From Armatimonadota bacterium (GTDB lineage: Bacteria > Sysuimicrobiota > Sysuimicrobiia > Sysuimicrobiales > Humicultoraceae), in NCBI GenBank assembly GCA_031459855.1, contig JAVKHP010000001.1, positions 850,059 through 914,058 on the forward strand: a stretch of DNA of 64,000 nucleotides, given 5' to 3'. Positions 8,296 through 14,223 of this stretch are shown piece by piece. Positions within the stretch are counted from its first letter, which is position 1. The number at the start of each line of letters is the position of its first letter. Below the pieces are notes generated by a model. That model ran no database searches. It was not told the origin of the DNA and saw only the letters and a program-made list of their open reading frames with translations. Both the position numbers and the translations under genes were made by a program.

Positions 8296-8976
8296 TTACG
8301 CGTCGCCTGCGGGTTGCTCGCCTTCCAGGGTGAGGTAGACTTCGCCGGCGAGCGCGGGGCCGATCCGGCGGGCGTGGCCTTCCACACGGATCTCCACGCC
8401 CCGTCGCCCCGCGGCCACCACCTCCACCGGCGCGCCAGGGACCAGGCCGGCGGCTGCCAGTTCGCGCACGGTACCGGCATCGCGGTCGTTCACCCGCGCC
8501 ACGGTGCCCCGTTGCCCGGCTCGGGCATCGGCCAGCACCACGCCCGTGGGCGGCGCCACCGCGCCCTCCCGGGTGGGGATCGGGTGACCGTGCGGGTCGA
8601 CCGCCGGTTCGCCCAGCGCTTCGGCGATCCGGTCTTCCAGGTCTTCGGAGAGCGCGTGCTCCAGGCGCTCGGCTTCCCCGTGCACCTGATCCAGGCTGAC
8701 GCCCAGGTACCTGCTGAGGTAGAGCTCGAGCAACCGGTGGTGACGGATGACCTCCAGCGCCACCTTCTCGCCGGCCTCCGTGAGCTCGACCCCGCGGTAG
8801 GGCACGTGCCGCACCAGGCGCAGCCGTGCCAGCCGCTTGAGCATGTTGGTCACCGAGGCGGGTGCCACGGCCAGCTCCTGGGCCAGGCGAGTCGTGGTCA
8901 CGGGACGCTCGCGTTCGGCGAGGCGGTAGATCGTCTTGAGGTAGTCTTCGACAGCCTGACTCAGCGGTGCCGCCAT
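8296..8976 (-). CDS. DtxR/MntR-family metal-dependent transcriptional regulator
   Basis: A 226-residue repressor. The N-terminal winged helix (about residues 1-65: SQAVEDYLKTIYRLAERE, VAPASVTNMLKRLARLRLV) is followed by the metal-binding dimerisation domain (HHRLLELYLSRYLGVSLDQV, EAERLEHALSEDLEDRI). A C-terminal FeoA/SH3-like domain (about 150-226) is present, as in full-length DtxR/IdeR proteins. It senses Fe(II) or Mn(II) in known members. It is the last gene of the multicopper oxidase-ZIP-regulator operon, 28 bp after the ZIP gene. It is thus likely to control its own operon through the palindrome at 11256-11276. Confidence 0.93.
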   Translation of the reverse strand: MAAPLSQAVEDYLKTIYRLAERERPVTTTRLAQELAVAPASVTNMLKRLARLRLVRHVPYRGVELTEAGEKVALEVIRHHRLLELYLSRYLGVSLDQVHGEAERLEHALSEDLEDRIAEALGEPAVDPHGHPIPTREGAVAPPTGVVLADARAGQRGTVARVNDRDAGTVRELAAAGLVPGAPVEVVAAGRRGVEIRVEGHARRIGPALAGEVYLTLEGEQPAGDA

Positions 8977-9004
8977 GCGCTGCTCCCGGGAGCGCCCTGG
9001 CTCC

Positions 9005-10177
9005 TCATGCGACGAACAGTCCCGTCAGGTACATGATCGCCAGCCCCACCACGAACCCGGCGACGTTGGTCGCGGTCATCAGCTCGTCCCCGGCCTGCTG
9101 GGCCATCAGGCGGCCGAGCTCGTAGACCACCTGGAAGATCGCGCCGGCCCCGATGGCCAGGAACACGGTGGCGGCCACCGGCGAGTAGACGAACCCGCCA
9201 AGCCACGCTCCCAGGATCGTGGGCGCGCCGGCGAGCAGCCCCATCCAGAGGAAGTGCGCCAGCCCCGGCCGGTCCCGGGCCACGGGGGCGACGATCCCCA
9301 GCCCCTCGGTCGTATTGTGCAGCATGAACCCCAGCACGAGGAAGGTGCCCAGTGCGATCTCGCCCACCGCGTAGGCGGCGCCGATGGCCAGCCCTTCGCC
9401 CAGGTTGTGCAGCCCGATGCCCAGCGCGATCAGGTACGCCAGCACGAGCCGCCCGGCCGCACCGCCCCCGGCCGCGCGGGCGGTCCGCCGCACCACCAGG
9501 GTCAGTCCCAGCAGCGTCCCCAGCACGCCCACGGCCACCAGCGCGGTCCCCTGGAGCGCCTCGGGCACTCCGGCGCGTAGCTCCAGGGCCTCCTCCAGCG
9601 TGTCCACGCCCAGGAACACCAACAGGCCACCGGTGAGGCTCAGGAAGAAGTGCGTCCACCGCCGCCCCAGGCGCCGCAGGAACGGGAACCAGAGCAGGCC
9701 CACGAAGACGGGGATCACGCCGACGTAGAGGCCCAGCAGCGTGAACGTCGCCAGGTATCGGGCGTCGGGTGCCGGCGAGGCCACGGCCACGGGCACGTCG
9801 TGGGTGATCACGAGGCCGGTGCTGGTCAGGAGCTTGAGGGCCACCGGCTCGCCCTCCACCCACGGGTAGGGGATCGTGATCACCGCGCGTCCCAACCGCG
9901 GGATGGTGCGGTCCGGCGTGATGGTGTGCCGCCAGTACGCGTCGTCCACCAGCACCTGGGCCACCGTCACGGGTTCCGGCCCGCCGTTGGTGACGTGCAC
10001 CACCACCTCGCCGTCTCGCAGCACCACCCGCTCCACGGTCAGGCGCTCCACGGGCGGGAACGCCGCCTCGAACACGCCCAGCGGCCCGTAGCGCAGGAAC
10101 AGCACGACGACGGCCGCCAGCAGCGCCAGCGGCGCGAGGCCGTAGAGCACCACGCGCCGGCGCTCAGACGGCCCCAT
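9005..10177 (-). CDS. ZIP-family metal transporter with N-terminal extracytoplasmic domain
   Basis: 390 residues. The C-terminal 240 residues are a ZIP permease with the signature helices HNLGEGLAIGAAYAVGE and GFMLHNTTEGLGIVAP, whose His and Glu line the binuclear metal site. Unusually, the first 150 residues form one anchor helix (LAPLALLAAVVVLFL, about 15-29) followed by a beta-rich domain (residues 40-135) resembling an immunoglobulin-like fold outside the membrane. ZIP proteins import Zn, Fe or Mn into the cytoplasm. The start overlaps the end of the multicopper oxidase gene by 14 bp. Confidence 0.9.
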   Translation of the reverse strand: MGPSERRRVVLYGLAPLALLAAVVVLFLRYGPLGVFEAAFPPVERLTVERVVLRDGEVVVHVTNGGPEPVTVAQVLVDDAYWRHTITPDRTIPRLGRAVITIPYPWVEGEPVALKLLTSTGLVITHDVPVAVASPAPDARYLATFTLLGLYVGVIPVFVGLLWFPFLRRLGRRWTHFFLSLTGGLLVFLGVDTLEEALELRAGVPEALQGTALVAVGVLGTLLGLTLVVRRTARAAGGGAAGRLVLAYLIALGIGLHNLGEGLAIGAAYAVGEIALGTFLVLGFMLHNTTEGLGIVAPVARDRPGLAHFLWMGLLAGAPTILGAWLGGFVYSPVAATVFLAIGAGAIFQVVYELGRLMAQQAGDELMTATNVAGFVVGLAIMYLTGLFVA

Positions 10178-11243
10178 CGGGGATCACCTCGAAGAAGCCG
10201 GTCCATCCCAGCTCGGTGAACTCGCTCTGGTGGGCGTGGAACATGAACCGGCCGGGACGCCGGTAGCGGAACTCCAGGATCGCGCGCTGGGCCTGGCAGA
10301 GCATCACGGTGTCGGTGTACTCCGACGGGGTGAGACTGGTGCCCGTGGGGTAGACGTGGAAGAAGTTGGCGTGCAGGTGCAGCGAGTTGATGGGGTCGAA
10401 CTCCGTGATGTTGACCAGGTAGATGCGCACCAGCTCGTGCTGCCGGATGCGGATGGGGTGCCGCAGGTAGTAGAACGGCACGGTGTTCACGGCGTAGATC
10501 TCGTTCTCGCCGTCGAAGTCGGTGTCGAAGGCGTTCATCATCATGACCAGCTCGCGGGCCGGCGGACGCCCCTGGGGCGGGTCGACGATGAAGACCCCGT
10601 AGAGCCCCTTGTGGATGTGGCGCTTGAGGGGCTGCACGTGGCAATGGTAGAGGTGCAGGCCGAACGGCGCCGCGTCGAACTCGTAGACGAACGTCCTGCC
10701 CCGCGCGATCGGCTCGATCCCGTCCATGGCCGCGTCGTGGAACCCGTGGAAGTGGATGTTGTGCGGGTGGGTGCCCGCGTTGACGAAACGCACGCGCACC
10801 CGGTCGCCCTCCCGGGCCCGCAGCGTGGGGCCGGGCACCTGGGCGTTGTACGTCCACGCGGCGAACCGCACGCCGGGCGCCACTTCGATCTCCCGATCGG
10901 TGGCCACCAGCTGGTATTCCCGCAGGGTCTGCCCGCTGGGGAGCCGGCTGACCCGCCCCCAGTCGAACGCGGTCAGGTACCGCATCGGGTCGACGCCGGC
11001 ATGGCGCAGCTCGACTTCGCCGACCGTGCCCAGGCCCTCGTGCGCCCCGTGTGCCTCCGGGGCCTGGGGCAGGCCCGTGCTCCCGGCGGCTGCCAGCATC
11101 CCGCCACCGCTACCTCCGGCCGACGCGCGCGCGGCGCGCGCGCCCGCCATCAGTCCTGCCCCGCTGACTCCTCCTGCGGCGGCCCCGGTCGCACCGAGTG
11201 CCGCCAGCCTGAACAGCTCGCGACGGGACAGCCTCCCCCCCAT
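10164..11243 (-). CDS. Two-domain multicopper oxidase, TAT-exported
   Basis: A 359-residue secreted oxidase. The twin-arginine signal is at residues 6-18 (SRRELFRLAALG). Domain 1 copper ligands are H159, H161, H164 and H166 (HPHNIHFHG) and H200-C201-H202 (YHCHVQPLKRHIHKG). Domain 2 has H289, H291, H296 and H336/H338. The domain 2 motif is HAH, so the type 1 copper cysteine is absent there and the blue copper site can only be in domain 1. Such two-domain enzymes oxidise metals or phenols. Cotranscription with a ZIP importer and a DtxR-type regulator suggests oxidation of Mn, Fe or Cu at the cell surface. Confidence 0.92.
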   Translation of the reverse strand: MGGRLSRRELFRLAALGATGAAAGGVSGAGLMAGARAARASAGGSGGGMLAAAGSTGLPQAPEAHGAHEGLGTVGEVELRHAGVDPMRYLTAFDWGRVSRLPSGQTLREYQLVATDREIEVAPGVRFAAWTYNAQVPGPTLRAREGDRVRVRFVNAGTHPHNIHFHGFHDAAMDGIEPIARGRTFVYEFDAAPFGLHLYHCHVQPLKRHIHKGLYGVFIVDPPQGRPPARELVMMMNAFDTDFDGENEIYAVNTVPFYYLRHPIRIRQHELVRIYLVNITEFDPINSLHLHANFFHVYPTGTSLTPSEYTDTVMLCQAQRAILEFRYRRPGRFMFHAHQSEFTELGWTGFFEVIPDGAV

Positions 11244-11255
11244 CGGCGCGCCTCC

Positions 11256-11314
11256 TTTAGGAGAAACTAAATTAGTCTGGGTTAAATCTTGCGGGCTGGA
11301 GCGGTGGCTGTCAA
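11256..11314 (-). promoter_or_regulatory. Promoter and probable DtxR/MntR-type operator of the metal operon
   Basis: An AT-rich island in GC-rich DNA directly upstream of the multicopper oxidase. TTTAG (11256-11260) and CTAAA (11267-11271) form an interrupted palindrome, and ACTAAATTAGT (11266-11276) is a perfect 11-bp one. TTAG/CTAA half-sites are typical of DtxR, IdeR and MntR boxes. On the minus strand a consensus TTGACA (11309-11314) lies upstream. A weak -10 (AAGATT, 18 bp spacing) puts the start near 11278, so the operator would cover the first transcribed bases and reach the ribosome site AAAGGAGG. Confidence 0.6.
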
Positions 11315-11445
11315 GCCCGCTACGAGGGCGGTCATCTCCTGACGGGCTCCGCAGGCGACGTCCACGGGCACACGCACCGGTCCGCGGTACCCGTGCGGCG
11401 ACTCATGGGCCCAGGGCAGGGCGGGGCGCATCCGAGCGCCCGCGC

Positions 11446-11610
11446 TTAGAGTCGCCAGTCGCTGGATCGGATGAAGACGATGACCGCGCCGCGCGGGCCG
11501 CGGATCGTCTCGAACGTCTGCTGGCGGCCGCCCTGGTCTTGGGCGGCAAATGGCGGGATCCGCGTTCCAACCGCCGGCCCCACCGCTGCGGTCGGCGCCT
11601 CGTCGCTCAT
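11446..11610 (-). pseudogene. Truncated AhpC/TSA-type redoxin (54 codons)
   Basis: The 54 codons look like the N-terminal third of a peroxiredoxin-like redoxin: VGTRIPPFAAQDQGGRQQTF then RGPRGAVIVFIRSSDW. In intact relatives the run VFxRSADW is followed at once by the peroxidatic Cys (CPYC or CPFC). Here it reads RL then TAA, so the catalytic residue and the remaining two thirds are missing. No continuation is recognisable in any frame downstream. The ATG overlaps the stop of the CoA-binding gene (ATGA), so it was the third gene of the redox operon. A functional 54-residue peptide is possible but unlikely. Confidence 0.6.
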
Positions 11611-12038
11611 GGCGTCCCCAGCAGCGCGTCGTGGGTCGTGGCCATACAGGTGTCCATGACGACCTCGAGCCCGGCGGCACGGGCGCGGGCGGCAGCCTCC
11701 TCGTGGACGACCCCCGGCTGCATCCAGACCACCCGCGCGCCGATGGCGATGGCGTCGTCGACGATGGGCGGCACGAACGCGCTGCGCCGGAAGATCAGCA
11801 CCACGTCCACGGGCTCGGGAACGTCCCGCAGGCTCGGGTAGGCACGCTCGCCCAGCACCTCGGTGAGCCTGGGGTTCACCGGCACGATGCGGTAGCCTGC
11901 CTCCTGGAGGTACCGCGCCACGGCGTGGCTGGGCCGCTCCGGACGGTCGCTCAACCCGACGACCGCGATCGTCCGCGTGGCGCGCAGGATCGCGGCGAGG
12001 GCCTCGGGAGCCGGTCGCCGCGCGTCGGGCACGCTCAT
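11607..12038 (-). CDS. CoA-binding domain protein (YccU-like)
   Basis: A 143-residue Rossmann-fold protein of the small CoA_binding family. ILRATRTIAVVGLSDRPERPS (residues 16-36) forms the nucleotide loop. YRIVPVNPRLTEVLGERAYP and GARVVWMQPGVVHEEAAARA match the conserved blocks. Proteins of this kind bind CoA; their role is not established, though redox protection by CoA-thiol modification has been proposed for relatives. The ATG overlaps the glutaredoxin stop (ATGA) and its own stop overlaps the redoxin fragment, so the three were made from one message. Confidence 0.9.
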   Translation of the reverse strand: MSVPDARRPAPEALAAILRATRTIAVVGLSDRPERPSHAVARYLQEAGYRIVPVNPRLTEVLGERAYPSLRDVPEPVDVVLIFRRSAFVPPIVDDAIAIGARVVWMQPGVVHEEAAARARAAGLEVVMDTCMATTHDALLGTP

Positions 12039-12268
12039 CCCTCCAGCAGCTGGTCGAGCTTCGCCCGGTTGAACCCCACCACGGCCTCGCCGTCGATCAC
12101 GGTCACCGGCGTCGCCGAGTAGCCCATCTGCAGCAGTTCTTCCAGCGCCTGCTCGTCGGCGCTCACGTCCTTCTCGGTGTACGCCACGCCCCGTTCGTGA
12201 AGGAACTCCTTCACCTTGCGGCAGAACAGTCAGCCAGGCTGGGAGTAGACGACGACCGTCCTGGGCAT
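12035..12268 (-). CDS. Glutaredoxin-like selenoprotein (in-frame UGA as selenocysteine)
   Basis: Read through one TGA, the frame gives a complete 77-residue glutaredoxin: MPRTVVVYSQPG, then TGA at codon 13 (12230-12232), then LFCRKVKEFLHERGVAY, a TPVTVIDGEAVVGF block (cis-Pro and GSH-site loop) and the end KLDQLLEG. The TGA replaces the first Cys of the CxxC active site, giving U-L-F-C with C16. Sequence conservation continues normally beyond it, and a hairpin follows at the right distance (12197-12214). That combination fits selenocysteine rather than decay. ATG 12268 has GGAGGGAG upstream. Ordinary gene calling would split or miss it. No sel genes are in the window. Confidence 0.8.
12197..12214 (-). 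promoter_or_regulatory. Probable bacterial SECIS hairpin of the glutaredoxin gene
   Basis: In the coding strand GTGAAGG and CCTTCAC form a perfect 7-bp stem with the tetraloop AGTT. The loop begins 22 nt after the in-frame TGA. Bacterial SECIS elements are short hairpins within the coding sequence whose apical loop, carrying a G, sits about 16-37 nt from the UGA. This one fits in length, distance and loop G. The encoded residues (VKEFLH) are also typical glutaredoxin sequence, so some of the symmetry could be chance. Confidence 0.6.
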
Positions 12269-12438
12269 GGCGTGTCTCCCTCCGACACGGCGTGGGACTC
12301 ACAGCGCACCGTCTCCCGGAACGTGTTCCCGCCCCGGACCGCCGACACGCTGCGTCCGATCCGAACAACCGCGCGGCCCGGTGCTGTATTCCGCACCGTA
12401 CGGGGCGGCGGGATCCGGCTCCCCGCGCAAGAAATGTG

Positions 12439-12489
12439 TTGCGTCATTCGTCCGGCACGTCTATACTAGCAGGACCTCCAGCTGGAGGT
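12439..12489 (+). promoter_or_regulatory. Sigma-70-type promoter with downstream 16-bp palindrome
   Basis: TTGCGT (12439-12444), a 17-bp spacer, TATACT (12462-12467). A perfect palindrome ACCTCCAGCTGGAGGT (12474-12489) covers the expected start site at about 12474. As DNA it could be an operator; as RNA a short hairpin at the 5' end. It drives the short ORF at 12498 and the LuxR-type regulator downstream. Confidence 0.6.
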
Positions 12490-12497
12490 TTCACCCG

Positions 12498-12611
12498 ATG
12501 CGTGGACGTCCTCTTGCACCGTTGACCTTGCCCGCTACCCAGGAGGAGACGCCGCAGCAGTGGATGCGGCGTCGGCAGACCGCCCAGGTCCTGGTCGTGC
12601 GTGCCCGGTGA
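12498..12611 (+). CDS. Possible 37-residue leader peptide
   Basis: The first ATG after the promoter and palindrome opens a 37-codon frame (MRGRPLAPLTLPATQEETPQ, then Arg-rich, ending VLVVRAR). It resembles nothing I recognise and has no clear ribosome site other than the palindrome half GGAGG 10 nt upstream. That half would be sequestered if the palindrome folded. It may be a leader peptide or simply untranslated leader of the regulator mRNA. Confidence 0.25.
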   Translation: MRGRPLAPLTLPATQEETPQQWMRRRQTAQVLVVRAR

Positions 12612-12753
12612 TCCTGACAGTGGCGGATGGGGCGCCCGCCCCCATATCGCCGAGCACCTGCGCGTGACATCCGGCCGGGGTGAAGGCCCGCGCGCTGGCT
12701 GCTGCCTTGCGGTGAGGCGCCGCTACGGGTACGAACAGGGCCTCGTGCGGGCC

Positions 12754-13383
12754 ATGACCGTGGGCATCATCCACGCCAGCCCGTTGATCCGGGACGCCGT
12801 GGCCGGCCTGCTGGGCCAGCGGCCCGGTGTCCGCGTGGTGGCCACCTTCGGCAGCGGGCGGGAGGCGCTGACGGCGCCCATCGCAGAGGAGCACGTCCTG
12901 TTGTACGACCTGGCCACGCACAAGGCCGATGGCAGGGCGGTGCTGGCGGCCCTCCGCCAGCGGGTGCCCGGCGGCAAGATCCTCATCTGGGGAGTGGCCG
13001 ACGACGACCAGGCGATCGTCGAGTGCGTGCGCGCCGGCGCCGCCGGGTGCGTGCTGCAGGGCACGTCCGCCGACGACCTCGTGGCGGCGGTGCACTCCCT
13101 GGCCGACGGGATCCCGCCCGTCTCCCCCAGGGTCGTCACGACCCTGTTCAGCTACGTGGCACGCCTGCAGGCGGGCGAGCCCGTGCCTCCCGTGGAGGCG
13201 CTCACGCCGCGAGAAGAGCAGATCCTGCAGCTGCTGGTGGAAGGTCTCTCGAACCAGGAGATCGCCCAGCGCCTGTACCTGCAGCCCCAGACCGTGAAGA
13301 ACTACGTCCACCTGGTCCTGCAGAAGCTGAACCTCCACAGCCGTCTGGAAGTCATCCGGATGTTTCGGGCCGGTAAGCCCTGA
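12754..13383 (+). CDS. LuxR/NarL-type DNA-binding response regulator
   Basis: 209 residues. The N-terminal receiver-like domain (about 1-115: VGIIHASPLIRDAVAGLLGQ, HVLLYDLATHK with a candidate phospho-Asp, then GVADDDQAIVECVRAGAAG) is joined to a LuxR helix-turn-helix: LTPREEQILQLLVEGLSNQE, then QTVKNYVHLVLQKL (about 145-200). Such proteins activate transcription when phosphorylated; some are orphan regulators. No histidine kinase is adjacent. ATG 12754 is chosen; an in-frame GTG lies 9 bp earlier, and longer starts (12601) lack family similarity. A nearly identical but truncated inverted copy lies at 14224-14611. Confidence 0.9.
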   Translation: MTVGIIHASPLIRDAVAGLLGQRPGVRVVATFGSGREALTAPIAEEHVLLYDLATHKADGRAVLAALRQRVPGGKILIWGVADDDQAIVECVRAGAAGCVLQGTSADDLVAAVHSLADGIPPVSPRVVTTLFSYVARLQAGEPVPPVEALTPREEQILQLLVEGLSNQEIAQRLYLQPQTVKNYVHLVLQKLNLHSRLEVIRMFRAGKP

Positions 13384-13706
13384 ATCCGCCCGGAGGCGAG
13401 TCGGCAGTAGGAGCACCGCCAGGGCCGGCACGAGCAGCGCATCCAGTTGGGCTCGACGGCTGGACTGGCTGAGCGGCTGCGTGTCTTGCCGCCACACCTG
13501 TACACACTGGAGGACTCCCGTGGACTGGGCGGTGGACTGCGCGGCGGGCGGCAACCGTGGATTGCGACGGTACGTCGGTACCGGACGGCCACGCCCTATC
13601 TTGGGTACCGCGGTACGTGGTGGAACACCCCGGGCACCCCTAACGTTGAGGATGCGACTCGACTCGCGATTCGGTGTCGGGCCGACGACCCGAGGGGGTG
13701 GAGAAC
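13384..13706. other. Intergenic stretch, no gene seen
   Basis: About 320 bp between the regulator and the small exported protein gene. No frame resembles a known protein. There are paired GGTAC-containing motifs (near 13575-13585 and 13605-13616: GGTACGTCGGTACC and GGTACCGCGGTACG), which could be protein-binding sites or a promoter region for the small gene. No clear -35/-10 pair. Confidence 0.4.
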
Positions 13707-13940
13707 ATGCGAGGGTTCTTGACGATCTTGGCGCTGGGCGTAATCCTTGCGACCATGGCGGTGCCCGCGTCCGCTCAGGTGGAGTTGCCGTTCTTGCAGC
13801 GGGGGCCGGGCAGCGAGAGCACACCGAGTGCAGCGATCACCGTACCGGCGCGTCCGGCGGTGAGCAAGCCGGCGGTTCCAGCCTCGACGCCCATCAGGCC
13901 TGCGCTGCAGCTGTCCCTGGCTGACATCGGCCTCCACTAA
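13707..13940 (+). CDS. Small exported Pro/Ala-rich protein, function unknown
   Basis: 77 residues. A clear signal peptide (MRGFLTILALGVILATMAVP, then ASA cleavage near residue 24) precedes a short, low-complexity mature part rich in Pro, Ala, Ser and Val (TVPARPAVSKPAVPASTPIR), with no cysteines or recognisable domain. ATG 13707 is preceded by GAGGGGGTGGAG; a longer GTG/ATG start upstream would spoil the signal peptide. It is enclosed by the inverted regulator copies and followed by a strong hairpin, so it may be the regulated target, but that is inference only. Confidence 0.55.
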   Translation: MRGFLTILALGVILATMAVPASAQVELPFLQRGPGSESTPSAAITVPARPAVSKPAVPASTPIRPALQLSLADIGLH

Positions 13941-14029
13941 CTGCGTATCGGCAGATCGCGGGGGAACGAGCAGTCGAGGCCTGGCCTGCGGGGACGACGC
14001 TCCGGGAAAGACCGACCGACGGTGGCTTG

Positions 14030-14062
14030 GGGGGCGGCAGCGGGAATCCCGCTGCCGCCCCC
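14030..14062 (+). terminator. Perfect 15-bp hairpin
   Basis: GGGGGCGGCAGCGGG and its exact complement around the loop AAT. It lies 90 bp after the stop of the small exported protein gene and 160 bp before the 3' end of the inverted regulator copy. There is no T-run. Probably a transcription stop for one or both flanking genes. Confidence 0.6.
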
Positions 14063-14223
14063 GCCGTTATCGATGCGCTGGAGCCCGATGCTCCTGGAGC
14101 GTGCCTGGGCCAGTCCGGGACATCGCACCCTGCTACCGCAAGGCGCAGCCACGGAGGTCGCCTCCTGGTGCACTTGGGTCCGTTTCAGACACCACTCCGG
14201 GCGCGGTGATGACCTCACGGGGC

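Noticed and set aside
11282-11431. 49-codon frame (MRPALPWAHESPHGYRGPVR...) beside the metal operon
   Set aside because: It resembles nothing, lacks a ribosome site, and overlaps the TTGACA box of the oxidase promoter. More likely promoter DNA and remnant of the redoxin gene.
12211-12447. 79-codon minus-strand frame starting MTQHISCAGS upstream of the glutaredoxin
   Set aside because: It runs in a different frame into the glutaredoxin gene, has no family resemblance and would compete with the well-placed GGAGGGAG-ATG start of the selenoprotein.
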